A stretch of 64,000 bases of DNA from Terriglobia bacterium (GCA_020073445.1 JAIQFE010000024.1:29963-93962); one strand, 5' to 3'; numbered from the stretch's first letter, positions 48,572-58,331 are shown. Program-made: numbers and translations. The notes: generated from the sequence alone by a model not told the origin.

Positions 48572-48577
48572 ATTATA
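48572..48577 (-). promoter_or_regulatory. TATAAT box upstream of efflux module 2
   Basis: On the minus strand TATATAATCG lies in the 19-base gap between the peptidase gene and the FG-GAP-like gene, ending 10 bases before its GTG. The -35 region is weak. A transcript from here would be nearly leaderless. Confidence 0.45.
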
Positions 48578-48580
48578 TAG

Positions 48581-50758
48581 CTATCTCAGTGTCCGCTCGA
48601 AAAAATCCACCATGGCCGCGTTCAACTGACGAGCCTCGGCACCCGTCACCGCATGAGTCTTCTGCGTGTAGACCTGCATCTCGAACGCTTGGCCCGCGCG
48701 CTCCAGGGCATCGATCATCTGCACCGTGTTCTGGAAGAGCACGTTATCGTCCTCGACGTTGTGCGCGATCATCAGGTTCCCTTTAAGGTTCTTCGCTTTT
48801 TGCGGCAATGCCGTGCTCTGATAGCCATCCGGATTGTCCTTGGGCAAACCCATGTAGCGCTCAGTATAGATGGTGTCGTAATTATGCCAGTCGGTTACAG
48901 GGGCGCCAGCGATTCCGGCCCGGAAAACATCCGAGGCGTTGAGCATTGCATTAAGAGTCATAAATCCGCCGTAACTCCAGCCGCGGATGCCGATCCGCGT
49001 CCGGTCGACGAATCCCAGCGATACCAGGTACTCAACGCCGGCCACTTGATCGGCCAGTTCGACCGAGCCAAGCTTCCGGAATACCGGCGTCTCAAACGCA
49101 TGCCCGCGGCCCGACGATCCGCGATTGTCTACCTGCCAGACCACGAAGCCCTTGCTCGCCAGCACCTGGTCGAGGTCCGCCCCCATCCAGGTATTGCGTA
49201 CGCCCTGCGAATCCGGTCCACCGTAGACCAGCACCACGGCCGGATATTGTTTACCCGCGTCGAATCCCGCGGGCCGTATCAATCGGGCGAATAACGACGT
49301 TCCATCCGGAGTCTTGAAGTTGACCAATTCCGTCGGCAGAATCTGATACTCGTCGGTGAGTTTTTGGTTCTGTTCGCGGTACACGCCCAGTTCGCGCCCA
49401 TCCCCGGCGTGAACCGTGGTGCGCGGCGGCGACGATACGCTCGAAAACGTGTCGAGATAGAATCGTCCGCCCGGTCCCATCGCGATGCTGTGCGTCCCCG
49501 CACCGGCGCTCAGTTGTCGCTTTCCTTCTCCCGTCATTCCGGCACTGAAGAATTGCCGTTCCAGCGGACTAGTCTCGCTCGAAGTGAAATAAACGCGCCC
49601 GACCGATTCGTCCACACCCACGACCCCGGTCACCTCCCAGGAACCTTTGGTTAATTGCCGCGATTGTTTGCCGTTGATGGAATAGGAATAAATGTGACGG
49701 AACCCGTCGCGCTCGCTCAGCCACAGGAATTGTTGGCCTCCGCTCACGAACACCGGATCCTCTTGCACGTTGACCCAGTATTTGTCGGTCTCTTCCAGAA
49801 TCCGGGACGCCTTCCCTGATCCAGCCTCGGCCAGGAACAAGTCGAGCTTGTTCTGCACGCGATTGGTTCGCTCCACATACACGTTCCTCGAATCCGGCGT
49901 CCACCCCACGCGCGCGATCAAAGACTCCTGCCGCTTGCCGCCGTCCACATCCATCCAGCGGGTATTTCCGCCGCGGGCGCTCACCACGCCCACGCGCACG
50001 TCCGGATTATTCTCCCCCGCCTGCGGATAGCGCTGCGGCTCATAGATCGCACGCGGACCGCGCAAGTCTTCGTGAGGATACAGCGGTTCGCGGCTAAGAT
50101 CGAACTGCATATACGCGATGGATCGGGAGTCGGGCGACCACCAGTACGCCGTACCCAGCTCGAGCTCTTCCGGATAGACCCAGTCCAATCCCGCGTTGCG
50201 CAGCGTGTCCGAACCGCCCGTCGTCAGACGCGTTTCACGTTTCGAGGCGATATCGAGTGTGTACAGATCCCAGTCGCGGCGAAACGCCACCGACTTCCCA
50301 TCCGGCGAAAGTTTCGGATCGCGCTCCGCAGCAGAAGTCTTGGTGAGCTGGGTCCACTTGCCGGTGTCGACCTGGATGACGAATACATCTCCGCCGCTCG
50401 AATAAAGCACCTCGGAAGCGGCCCATTGCACAGGGGATTCGCGCACGCGCCGGTTCTCCCAATCGAACGGTTGCGATTCCACCTTCGCCGGCCTCACGGC
50501 AGCCGAATCCATCGCCGCTGTGTCCATAAGAGACGTATCGATCAGGTCTTTCGACGATGCCGTGGCCGCGTCGTAAATCACCAGCCTGCGGCCCTGGCGG
50601 TAGAGGAACTGCTTGCCGTCAGGCGACCATGCCACCGGGTTTCCAGGACCCTGAGGAGCCAGCCGGGCGGCCTCCTCCATCGTCTCGAGCGTGATCAGCT
50701 TTTTTTGTGCTACCAGACACGCTGGAACGCACGCGAGGAACAAAATCGCCGCTCTCAT
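48581..50758 (-). CDS. Dipeptidyl peptidase IV-like S9 serine peptidase
   Basis: 725 residues with a signal peptide (RAAILFLACVPACLVAQ). The N-terminal beta-propeller (about 40-480) contains PVAWSPDGKQFLYRQ, KLSPDGKSVAFRRDWDLY, and GLDWVYPEELELGTAYWWSP, which holds the paired glutamates that bind the substrate N-terminus in DPP IV. The hydrolase domain carries the triad S595 (GWSYGGFM), D671 (VEDDNV) and H702 (KTHAV). It probably removes dipeptides, often X-Pro, from peptides in the periplasm. Its start is 21 bases from the divergent beta-CASP gene. Confidence 0.92.
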   Translation of the reverse strand: MRAAILFLACVPACLVAQKKLITLETMEEAARLAPQGPGNPVAWSPDGKQFLYRQGRRLVIYDAATASSKDLIDTSLMDTAAMDSAAVRPAKVESQPFDWENRRVRESPVQWAASEVLYSSGGDVFVIQVDTGKWTQLTKTSAAERDPKLSPDGKSVAFRRDWDLYTLDIASKRETRLTTGGSDTLRNAGLDWVYPEELELGTAYWWSPDSRSIAYMQFDLSREPLYPHEDLRGPRAIYEPQRYPQAGENNPDVRVGVVSARGGNTRWMDVDGGKRQESLIARVGWTPDSRNVYVERTNRVQNKLDLFLAEAGSGKASRILEETDKYWVNVQEDPVFVSGGQQFLWLSERDGFRHIYSYSINGKQSRQLTKGSWEVTGVVGVDESVGRVYFTSSETSPLERQFFSAGMTGEGKRQLSAGAGTHSIAMGPGGRFYLDTFSSVSSPPRTTVHAGDGRELGVYREQNQKLTDEYQILPTELVNFKTPDGTSLFARLIRPAGFDAGKQYPAVVLVYGGPDSQGVRNTWMGADLDQVLASKGFVVWQVDNRGSSGRGHAFETPVFRKLGSVELADQVAGVEYLVSLGFVDRTRIGIRGWSYGGFMTLNAMLNASDVFRAGIAGAPVTDWHNYDTIYTERYMGLPKDNPDGYQSTALPQKAKNLKGNLMIAHNVEDDNVLFQNTVQMIDALERAGQAFEMQVYTQKTHAVTGAEARQLNAAMVDFFERTLR

Positions 50759-50779
50759 CGTATCCTGATTGTAAGTTTA

Positions 50780-52177
50780 ATGAGAGTCACATTTTGGGGT
50801 GCCGCCCAGACGGTCACAGGATCCATGCACCACGTCGAGGCGGCCGGAAAGCGGTTCCTTCTCGACTGTGGCTTATATCAGGGACGCCGCCGCGATGCGT
50901 TTGAACGCAACAGTCACTTTCCATTTCCGGTGTCCAGCATCGACGGCGTGATTCTTTCCCACGCCCACATCGATCACAGCGGAAATCTCCCCACTCTGGT
51001 GCACAACGGCTACTCCGGCCCGATCTACACAACGCCGGCGACCATCGACCTCTGCCGCCCCATGCTGGCCGATTCGGCGTTTCTCCAGCAGAAGGACGTC
51101 GAGTTCTGCAACCGCCGCCGAGAACATCGCCGCTCCAAAGGCCTCGACGATCGCGAATGCGATCCGCTCTATCTTCTGGAAGACGCTGAAAAGGTGAATC
51201 CGCTGTTCTGTCCTGTGGAGCTGGGCCAGTACAAGGAAGTGGCTCCCGGATTCCGCTATCGGACCTACGAAGCCGGACACATGCTCGGTGCGACCTCAAT
51301 GGTCATCGAAGCCGACGGCGTGCGACTGGCCTTCTCCGGCGACGTCGGCCGCAAGCACCTGCCGATTCTCCGCGACCCAGTCACGCCCGATCCGGTCGAC
51401 TATCTCATCATGGAAAGCACTTACGGCGACCGGTTCCACAAGCCGGTTGCCGACGTCGCCGACACTCTCGCGGACGTGGTCAATCGCACCGCCGGGCGCG
51501 GAGGAAAAATCATCGTTCCCTGCTTCGCCGTGGGGCGCACTCAGCAATTGGTGATGATCCTGCACCAGTTGATTCACGCCCAACGGATCCCCTCCATCCC
51601 CATCTTTGTGGACAGTCCGCTAGCCGTGAACGCCACGGAGGTTTTCCGCAAACACCCGGAGTGCTACGACGAAGAAACCGCGAAGTTTCTATCCGAGGGC
51701 GACGATCCGTTCGGCTTTTCCCGCCTGCGCTACATCCGGGACGTTAACGAGTCGAAGGCGCTCAACGATCTGCATGGTCCGTTCCTGGTCCTGTCCGCCT
51801 CCGGGATGTGCGAAGGAGGACGTATCCTGCATCATTTGCGAAACACCATCGAAGACTCGCGCAATACGATCCTCATCACCGGATTCCAGGCCGAATACAC
51901 GCTGGGCCGCAAGATCGTGAACCGCGACCGCGAAGTTCCCATTTTTGGCGAACCCATGCAGCTCCGCGCCGAAGTGGTTTCGCTCGACGCGCTAAGCGGC
52001 CACGCGGACCAGGGCGAGCTCATCGAATGGATGCGCCCGATGGCGTCGCATCTCAAAAAAGTATTCCTGGTGCATGGCGAGCTCGCGCAGGGCGCGGCGT
52101 TGGCGGAAGTGATCCGCAAGGAATTCCACATCGACGTGCAGCAACCTTCGAGAGGTCACAGCTTCTTACTCACTTAA
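50780..52177 (+). CDS. Metallo-beta-lactamase/beta-CASP RNase (exonuclease-like)
   Basis: 465 residues from the ATG at 50780; the open frame extends upstream only as the antisense of the peptidase. Zinc motifs of the family are present: SHAHIDHSG (H61, H63, D65, H66), EAGHMLGA, FSGDVG, then beta-CASP features MESTYGDR, PCFAVGRTQQL, SASGMCEGGRILHH, LSGHADQGEL, and the C-terminal FLVHGE. It resembles the CPSF73/Ysh1-like bacterial group rather than RNase J. The role is probably RNA processing or decay. It is followed 13 bases later by the AIM24-like gene. Confidence 0.9.
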   Translation: MRVTFWGAAQTVTGSMHHVEAAGKRFLLDCGLYQGRRRDAFERNSHFPFPVSSIDGVILSHAHIDHSGNLPTLVHNGYSGPIYTTPATIDLCRPMLADSAFLQQKDVEFCNRRREHRRSKGLDDRECDPLYLLEDAEKVNPLFCPVELGQYKEVAPGFRYRTYEAGHMLGATSMVIEADGVRLAFSGDVGRKHLPILRDPVTPDPVDYLIMESTYGDRFHKPVADVADTLADVVNRTAGRGGKIIVPCFAVGRTQQLVMILHQLIHAQRIPSIPIFVDSPLAVNATEVFRKHPECYDEETAKFLSEGDDPFGFSRLRYIRDVNESKALNDLHGPFLVLSASGMCEGGRILHHLRNTIEDSRNTILITGFQAEYTLGRKIVNRDREVPIFGEPMQLRAEVVSLDALSGHADQGELIEWMRPMASHLKKVFLVHGELAQGAALAEVIRKEFHIDVQQPSRGHSFLLT

Positions 52178-52190
52178 GGACACAACCATC

Positions 52191-53051
52191 ATGGCTTTCT
52201 GTGTAAACTGCGGCACTCAGCTTCCCGATACCGGACGATTCTGCACCAATTGCGGGTCGTCCATTTCCGGAGGAACCCCGGCAGGTGCGCCTCCTGCGAT
52301 ACATCAACCTCTGGACTACACCATCCAGGGCGACAATCTTCAGGTGATCCGCATCCGCCTGCAACCCGGCCAGGAGTTGTACGCCGAAGCCGGCAAGATG
52401 GTGTACAAGCAGCCGCAGGTGGCCTGGGAGACTCGCATGAGTGGCGAAACCCTCGGCGAAAAACTGCTGGGAGCCCTGAAGCGCAAGCTCATGGGCGAAT
52501 CGCTCTTTCTCACCTACTTCCGCGCTTCGATACCCGGGGAAGTCGGTTTCGCGGGCAGCTATCCGGGGCGGGTCCAGGCCTTCGAACTGAAACCCGGCCA
52601 GACCATCTTTGTGCAGCGCGATGCGTTCGTGGTCGCGCAATCCAGCATCCAGTTAAACATCGCGCTGGTGAAACGGCTCGGCGCCGGATTCTTCGGTGGC
52701 GAGGGATTCATCCTGGAGCAGCTGACCGGACCGGGAACGGTGTTCATCCACGCCGGTGGAGATTTCGTCGAGTTCACGCTTGCTGCGGGCGAATCCCTGC
52801 AGATCGATACCGGCTGCATTGTGGCTTTCGAGGAAACCGTGGATTACGACATCCAGCTTGCCGGCGGCATCCGGACCGCGCTGTTCGGCGGCGAAGGACT
52901 GTTCCTCGCCACCCTCACGGGTCCCGGCCGCGTGATCGTGCAGAGTCTGACGCTCCAAAAGATGCGCCGCGAGCTCGCCCCCTACCGCACGGGCGGCGAC
53001 GAGCACAAGGGCTTGGACCTCATCTCGGGTATCTTCAACAGCGACGATTAA
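52191..53051 (+). CDS. AIM24/TIGR00266-like protein with N-terminal zinc ribbon
   Basis: 286 residues. A zinc ribbon opens the protein (C4, C7, C18, C21 in CVNCG...CTNCG). A Gly/Ala/Pro linker leads to the AIM24-like beta-helix domain (about 42-275) with YTIQGDNLQVIRIRLQPGQE, GKMVYKQPQVAWETRM, FGGEGFILEQLTGPGTVFIH and FGGEGLFLATLTGPGRVIVQ. The fusion of a zinc ribbon to AIM24 is found in several bacteria; the function is unknown. It is probably cotranscribed with the beta-CASP nuclease. Confidence 0.85.
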   Translation: MAFCVNCGTQLPDTGRFCTNCGSSISGGTPAGAPPAIHQPLDYTIQGDNLQVIRIRLQPGQELYAEAGKMVYKQPQVAWETRMSGETLGEKLLGALKRKLMGESLFLTYFRASIPGEVGFAGSYPGRVQAFELKPGQTIFVQRDAFVVAQSSIQLNIALVKRLGAGFFGGEGFILEQLTGPGTVFIHAGGDFVEFTLAAGESLQIDTGCIVAFEETVDYDIQLAGGIRTALFGGEGLFLATLTGPGRVIVQSLTLQKMRRELAPYRTGGDEHKGLDLISGIFNSDD

Positions 53052-53081
53052 CCGGTAAAGCCGGGGTTTTGCCGGCGCGCG

Positions 53082-56000
53082 CTACTTCACCGAGATCGTG
53101 GTGATGCGTCCATTCGGAAGAGTGAGCTGCGTATCGGCGAATCCGTTGTTTGGGTCGTAGCCCCAGTTGCTTGGAACGTCTCGCATGGTCACGAGAATCG
53201 AGCGGCTGCCCGGCTGCGGCCCCGGATTGTCGGGAATTCGGATATTAACCGTCCACGATCCCGGATAGGTGGGATCCAGGTCGGAAGAAACGACGTTTGC
53301 AGACCCGATGTCGATGCCGTCAATAAAGACGTGAAGGTCCAGCGGATTGGTCGGTGTAAGGGCGGAGGGCGGGAAGCCGTCTGCGGGAGGGTTCGCTACC
53401 GGTCCTTGTCCAGTAAGCGCCAGTTGCAGCATTTCCCCACGGGCAACCGGGTTCTGAGGGCCGTTCAAGCCGTTCGTAGTGCCATCTGTTTTGAGATTGA
53501 TGGCCATCACTTGGCCCCAACCCTGGAAATTTGTGGTTCTGAAGGCTGGATCGGCCAACGTCATGAGGACACTGCCCGCAGCCACAATCTCTTTAGTTGT
53601 GGGATTGAATAGCAGGAATTCCGCGACCCCGGAAGTCGGCGCTTCCCAAGGGATCACGAAGTTGATATAGGCGTTCTGCTCTACCGAGTAAATCCCCGAG
53701 GTCACCCCGTTCACCAGCATTTGCAGACCTGCCGCGGTCAGCGGATACGGAGGAGTCTCGTGAACCTCGTCGCTGGCGCTGAAGGTCTTGCCGAGCGGCG
53801 CGGCTTGCGCCCACATGCCCGGTGTCATCGGCCTGCTCGATGTGAAGCTGAAGGCATTCCTCACGATCAGCTTGGCGAAGTAGAATGTGACGCGGTTAAT
53901 CGCTTCCGCCACAATCGGGTTTTCGGACGAGTCCAAGGCGATCGCCAGGGGCCCGTTCGATGCGATCTGCTGCAGAATCTTGCTCGTGTTATTGAATGCG
54001 TTGACTTCCGGCAGGTGGTAAATCGCGTTGCCCGAAGTAACCCACATTTCTCCGCTGATCGTGCTCACCGTAATTCCCTGGGGCGACCCGAAGTTGGGGA
54101 AATTGAAAGACGCGGCTGGACCCGTTTGAGCGATGTTCGAAGTGTCGCGGAAGACCACAACCCGGTTATTCGAGGAATCGGCCACGTAAAGACGGCCGGA
54201 CGTATCCGTGGCAATATGCCGCGGGCTGTTCAGGCCGGCCAAGCTACTAGAAGCCGAGCTCGATGCAAAACTCTGCTGCCCCACCACCGTGAACGCCGCT
54301 TCTCCGTTAACGAAAGGCTTCTTGAATACCATGACCCGGTTCAGCACAGGATCGGAAACCGCCAGCTGCCCGTCGGGATACAGCGCTAGCCCGTACGGCG
54401 TACCTAAAGTCTGCGGCGAGGCGCTCTGGTCTTTTTGCGTGAAACCGCTTTGGCCCAGCACCAGATCGGCGGCCTGGAGGTTTCCCGCCGCAACGCTGAA
54501 CGGCGCGGGGAAGCGCAAAACTCGCCCATTGCCGGAATCGGCCACGAATAGATTGCCGCTTTCGTCGACTGCCAGGCCGATTGGCCGGTAGAGGCCAGTT
54601 CCGGTCGGCAGATCCGGGTCGCCGTTGGGATAATTCGCCATGGAGCGGAAGAAATCGCCGGCGGGTTGTCCGATCACCAGATCGGGCTTCTGGGTGAGAA
54701 TCGATCGCGCGTCGACTCCCACGGCCCGCGCATCGCGGAATCCCAAAATGCGATTGTTGAACGTGTCGGCAATGTACAGGTGAGTAGGATTCGAAGTCTT
54801 GTCCACCACAATCCCGCCGCCAGCTGAACCGTTGGCCAGGAACCACACCTCCCGGCCCTCGATCAGATTGGGAGCGTTGAATGGGAAATTCGTCTGACCG
54901 ACGACAACCGTTGCCGCAGTGAAGCTTGAAGTCCCGCTCGCGGGGTAGGAAAGCACACGATTGTTGCCGGTGTCTGACACCCAGAGATTGCCTAGCGAAT
55001 CGAATGCTCCGCCAAGGGCCGCAGAAAGCGAAGTGGCAGCGGGCTCGGTCAACGCGTGGTTGGCTTTTCCGCTGAACAGATCCGGCTGCCCGATCACGCT
55101 CTCGATCTTAGGTGACGGTATTGTGTCTGACCGAACGAAACTGGCCGGGGTTGTATAACGCACGATGCGGTTGGCCGGCGCGTCCGCCACGAATATGGAG
55201 TTTCCGTTGGCGAACACCGCCAAGGAGGCGTTCAGAATGCTGTTCCCCAGGCTGTAATCGTTCGGAAAGGACACAGACTGCCCCAGGGCCGGGGTCGGAG
55301 ATATACCCAGGACTTGGGATGCTGCGGTCTGAACAGCGGCATTCGGATAGTACAAGACGCGGGCAAAGCCGTCGGCGACGTAGAGAGCTCCGGTGCCATC
55401 GAAAGCTAGGTTCTGCGGCTGGAGCAACACAGCCAGATTGGTCTGGCAGGTGTTGCCGCAGACCGGCGCATCGTTCGTAACGAAGCTTCCGTTTTGTCCG
55501 AGGACCCGGTCGGCAGCCGGCTCAATGGTGCCGGCCGCTAGTTGACTGGCAGGAAATCGCAAGACCCGGTTATTTCCCGAATCGGCGACCCACAGGTTTC
55601 CCAGCTGGTCGAGGGCGATCCCAGCTCGCAGAAACGTGCCGTTCGGAGCGAACGACAGGCTATGATTGGTGGGCTTGGGATTGTTCTCATTGGCAATGTT
55701 CCCGCTGCTTTGCGTCTTTTGCCCGATGACCAGGTCAATCGAAAGCGGACTGGTCGTTTGGCTGAAAGGATTGGGATATCGTACGATCCGATTATTCCCA
55801 CCATCCAGAACATAGAGGTTTCCGGCCGCGTCCACGGCCACGCCGGCAGGTAGCGTCAGACCGGAGGTCAAGTCCCGGCCCGGTCCCTGAGGCGGGTTAG
55901 AAACGAAGTCGCGCTGCCCGATGACCAGGTCGGCCTGGTTGCCCTTAGTCAGGCTGGCCGGGGTGCGCCACGCAAGAACGCGGTGGTTGCTGGTGTCCGC

Positions 56001-56210
56001 CACGTACATAGGACCGCCGGAGGGAGCAAATGCTACTCCCAGCGGTGTATTGAGTTCGCGGCCCTCGATCAGGTTGGGTGCACCGGATGTCGGCGGATTC
56101 AGAAGCTGCGCTTGCCCGAACTCCCGCGATGGAAGTTCATTAATGGTGGGCGAGACCTGCGCCCAAACAGGAACACTCGCGAGCACGGCAAAACACCATA
56201 AGAGCTTCAT
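53082..56210 (-). CDS. Large secreted NHL-repeat protein, Solibacter-type
   Basis: 1042 residues from the ATG at 56210, which begins a signal peptide (KLLWCFAVLASVPVWAQ); the frame extends 43 codons further but the extra part is Arg-rich and unlike coding sequence. About twelve NHL-type units of the form VADTSNHRVLAWRTP, VADSGNNRVLRFPA and VSDTGNNRVLSYPA fill residues 50-780, making a propeller or two. The C-terminal 250 residues (NAFSFTSSRPMTPGMWAQAA onward, SGIYSVEQNAYINFVIPWEA) resemble the acidobacterial C-terminal domain of the 24909-27506 protein. Binding role unknown. Confidence 0.85.
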   Translation of the reverse strand: MKLLWCFAVLASVPVWAQVSPTINELPSREFGQAQLLNPPTSGAPNLIEGRELNTPLGVAFAPSGGPMYVADTSNHRVLAWRTPASLTKGNQADLVIGQRDFVSNPPQGPGRDLTSGLTLPAGVAVDAAGNLYVLDGGNNRIVRYPNPFSQTTSPLSIDLVIGQKTQSSGNIANENNPKPTNHSLSFAPNGTFLRAGIALDQLGNLWVADSGNNRVLRFPASQLAAGTIEPAADRVLGQNGSFVTNDAPVCGNTCQTNLAVLLQPQNLAFDGTGALYVADGFARVLYYPNAAVQTAASQVLGISPTPALGQSVSFPNDYSLGNSILNASLAVFANGNSIFVADAPANRIVRYTTPASFVRSDTIPSPKIESVIGQPDLFSGKANHALTEPAATSLSAALGGAFDSLGNLWVSDTGNNRVLSYPASGTSSFTAATVVVGQTNFPFNAPNLIEGREVWFLANGSAGGGIVVDKTSNPTHLYIADTFNNRILGFRDARAVGVDARSILTQKPDLVIGQPAGDFFRSMANYPNGDPDLPTGTGLYRPIGLAVDESGNLFVADSGNGRVLRFPAPFSVAAGNLQAADLVLGQSGFTQKDQSASPQTLGTPYGLALYPDGQLAVSDPVLNRVMVFKKPFVNGEAAFTVVGQQSFASSSASSSLAGLNSPRHIATDTSGRLYVADSSNNRVVVFRDTSNIAQTGPAASFNFPNFGSPQGITVSTISGEMWVTSGNAIYHLPEVNAFNNTSKILQQIASNGPLAIALDSSENPIVAEAINRVTFYFAKLIVRNAFSFTSSRPMTPGMWAQAAPLGKTFSASDEVHETPPYPLTAAGLQMLVNGVTSGIYSVEQNAYINFVIPWEAPTSGVAEFLLFNPTTKEIVAAGSVLMTLADPAFRTTNFQGWGQVMAINLKTDGTTNGLNGPQNPVARGEMLQLALTGQGPVANPPADGFPPSALTPTNPLDLHVFIDGIDIGSANVVSSDLDPTYPGSWTVNIRIPDNPGPQPGSRSILVTMRDVPSNWGYDPNNGFADTQLTLPNGRITTISVK

Positions 56211-56368
56211 TTTCAAGATTCTCCGACTAGGGCGGGAACGCGGGGGACGCCCTTCTCCCCGAAGATACCATAGCGACAAAACCCGTAGCATGTACCATCG
56301 GTACTGGAACAATCCGGCATGTTTGGGGGTCGCGGTCATGAAGCAATACCCAGTGATAAAATAAGCTC

Positions 56369-57202
56369 TTGGATCCCGCTGCCTTTCCTTCCCACAAGCC
56401 CCGCGTGTGCGCCGTCAGCTACCTGAACACGGTGCCCCTGGTCTGGGGCCTCCAGCATTCGCCCGATCCCGCCCTTCGCGACACCTTCGATCTCCGCTTC
56501 GCCCTGCCCTCCGCGTGTGCCGATCAGCTGGCCTCCGGCCAAGCCGACATCGGGATCGTTCCGGTGATCGAGATGGCCCGCCAGGGTCTCGACTATTTCC
56601 CTGGGACCGGCATCGCCTGTCACGGTCCCGTGCGCAGCATCCTGCTGATCTCGAAAGTTCCCTTTAAGGAGATCCGCACGCTGGCGACCGACTCCGGCTC
56701 CCGAACCTCGGCCATGTTGAGTCAGGTGATCCTGGCGGAAAAGTTTGGCGTGAGGCCGCAGGTTCTCTCTCTTCCGGCCAATCTGCCCGACATGCTGGGC
56801 CAGACCGACGCCGCGCTGCTCATCGGCGATGCCGCTCTCCGCGTCGATCCGGCCACACTGCCGTTTGAAACCTTGGATCTGGGCGCCGAATGGGTCACGA
56901 TGACTGGTCTCCCCATGGTTTTTGCGGTGTGGGCCGGACGCAAGGAAATCGTTCGCGAACCGTTCGGCCAGGTGTTTCTTGAATCGTTGCGCTACGGCCT
57001 GTCGCACATGGACGACATCGTCGCCGCCGAAGCGCCCGGGCGCCAGTTCAGCCCGGATGTTGTCCGCCGTTATCTCACCCATCACATCGTGTTCGAACTC
57101 GGCGAAAAAGATTACGAAGGGATGCGCCTCTACATCCAGCACGCTCTCCGTATCGAACGTGACCGCGACCGCGTTATGATACCCGGAGGTATCCCCGCAT
57201 GA
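56369..57202 (+). CDS. mqnA: Chorismate dehydratase MqnA (futalosine menaquinone pathway)
   Basis: 277 residues from a TTG at 56369. The family start VCAVSYLNTVPLVWGL is clear, as are SGQADIGIVPVIEMAR, GIACHGPVRSILLISKVP and ALLIGDAALR. It converts chorismate to 3-enolpyruvylbenzoate, the first step of the futalosine route to menaquinone. The fold is that of a periplasmic-binding protein, but there is no signal peptide. It overlaps mqnC by 4 bases. The remaining steps (mqnE, mqnB/mqnD) are not in the window. Confidence 0.92.
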   Translation: MDPAAFPSHKPRVCAVSYLNTVPLVWGLQHSPDPALRDTFDLRFALPSACADQLASGQADIGIVPVIEMARQGLDYFPGTGIACHGPVRSILLISKVPFKEIRTLATDSGSRTSAMLSQVILAEKFGVRPQVLSLPANLPDMLGQTDAALLIGDAALRVDPATLPFETLDLGAEWVTMTGLPMVFAVWAGRKEIVREPFGQVFLESLRYGLSHMDDIVAAEAPGRQFSPDVVRRYLTHHIVFELGEKDYEGMRLYIQHALRIERDRDRVMIPGGIPA

Positions 57203-58230
57203 TGACCCGCGCTGAAGCGATCGAGATGTTCCGGAGCGATGACCTGATCGGCATCGGCATGGCCGCCGATGCCGTCCGGCGCAAGCTGCATCCCGAAAAC
57301 GTGGTCAGCTACATCATCGACCGCAATATCAACTACACCAATTTCTGCACCGAGTATTGCAGCTTCTGCGCGTTCTACCGGCCCATGGGTCATGCCGAAG
57401 GCTACATTCTGCCGCACGAAACCATCTTCAGCAAGATTCAGGAAACCATCGACCTGGGCGGCACCGGCATCCTGATGCAGGGCGGCCTGCATCCCGATCT
57501 CAAGATCGAGTGGTATGAAGACCTGCTGCGTTCGATCAAGAAACGTTTCGACATCTGGTGCCACTGCTTCTCCGCGCCCGAGATCATGAACATCGCGGAA
57601 GTCAGCGGCCTGAACTTGTATGACACGCTGTCCCGGCTGCGCGACGCCGGTCTCGATTCCCTGCCCGGCGGCGGCGCCGAGATCCTCGACGAACAAGTCC
57701 GCCACCGCATCAGCCGCCTGAAGTGCGGCACGCAGGACTGGATCGACGTGCACCGGACTTGTCACGCAGTGGGGCTTCGCTCGACGGCCACCATGATGTT
57801 CGGCACCGGCGAAACCATCGAGCAGCGCATGAACCACTTCGATATCGTGCGCCAGATCCAGGAAGACACCGGCGGATTCACCGCCTTCATCCCCTGGAGC
57901 TTCCAGCGCGAGCTGACTTCGCTCGGCCGCTTCGTCAAGGAAGAAGCCACCGCGGTCGAATATCTGAAGATGCTGGCGTTGTCGCGAGTCTACTTGGAGA
58001 ACATCCTCAATATTCAGTCGTCGTGGGTGACTCCCGGGCTCAAGACCTGCCAGATCGGTCTGCGTTTCGGCGGCAATGACGTCGGCAGCATCATGATCGA
58101 GGAAAACGTCGTGAGCGCCGCCGGTACTCATCATCAGGCCACCGAAGAGGAACTTCGCCGCCTGATCCGCGATGCGGGCTTCATCCCGAAACAGCGCGAT
58201 ACGCTGTATCGGACGTACTTCCTGAATTAG
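57199..58230 (+). CDS. mqnC: Cyclic dehypoxanthinyl futalosine synthase MqnC
   Basis: 343 residues. A radical-SAM enzyme; the cluster cysteines are C50, C54 and C57 in NFCTEYCSFCAFY. Also visible are ILMQGGLHPDLKIEWYEDLL, GLDSLPGGGAEIL, TMMFGTGET and FIPWSFQ, all typical of MqnC. It cyclises dehypoxanthinyl futalosine. ATG overlaps the mqnA stop (ATGA). The dispersed repeat copy 2 begins 24 bases after the stop. Confidence 0.95.
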   Translation: MMTRAEAIEMFRSDDLIGIGMAADAVRRKLHPENVVSYIIDRNINYTNFCTEYCSFCAFYRPMGHAEGYILPHETIFSKIQETIDLGGTGILMQGGLHPDLKIEWYEDLLRSIKKRFDIWCHCFSAPEIMNIAEVSGLNLYDTLSRLRDAGLDSLPGGGAEILDEQVRHRISRLKCGTQDWIDVHRTCHAVGLRSTATMMFGTGETIEQRMNHFDIVRQIQEDTGGFTAFIPWSFQRELTSLGRFVKEEATAVEYLKMLALSRVYLENILNIQSSWVTPGLKTCQIGLRFGGNDVGSIMIEENVVSAAGTHHQATEEELRRLIRDAGFIPKQRDTLYRTYFLN

Positions 58231-58254
58231 AGTCGTGGAGCAGGTGCTGAGAGA

Positions 58255-58331
58255 GGGACAGGCTACTCTGTCCCTTCGCCTAAACTTGTGACTTCGCCTA
58301 CGAGCCCGGAAGTGGACAGAGCTGCCTGTCC
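58255..58331 (+). repeat. Two-hairpin dispersed repeat, copy 2
   Basis: Hairpin 1 is GGGACAG-GCTACT-CTGTCCC (58255-58274), a 39-base spacer contains TAAACTTGTGACTTCG, and hairpin 2 is GGACAG-AGCTGC-CTGTCC (58314-58331). It is the inverted counterpart of 12124-12201 and sits between the convergent mqnC and YfhO-like genes. The stop codon of the latter falls in the loop of hairpin 1. Confidence 0.85.

Noticed and set aside
53060..53076. GCCGG-GGTTTTG-CCGGC hairpin between the AIM24-like gene and the convergent NHL gene
   Set aside because: It has only 5 bp of stem and no U-tract outside the loop, too weak to call a terminator.
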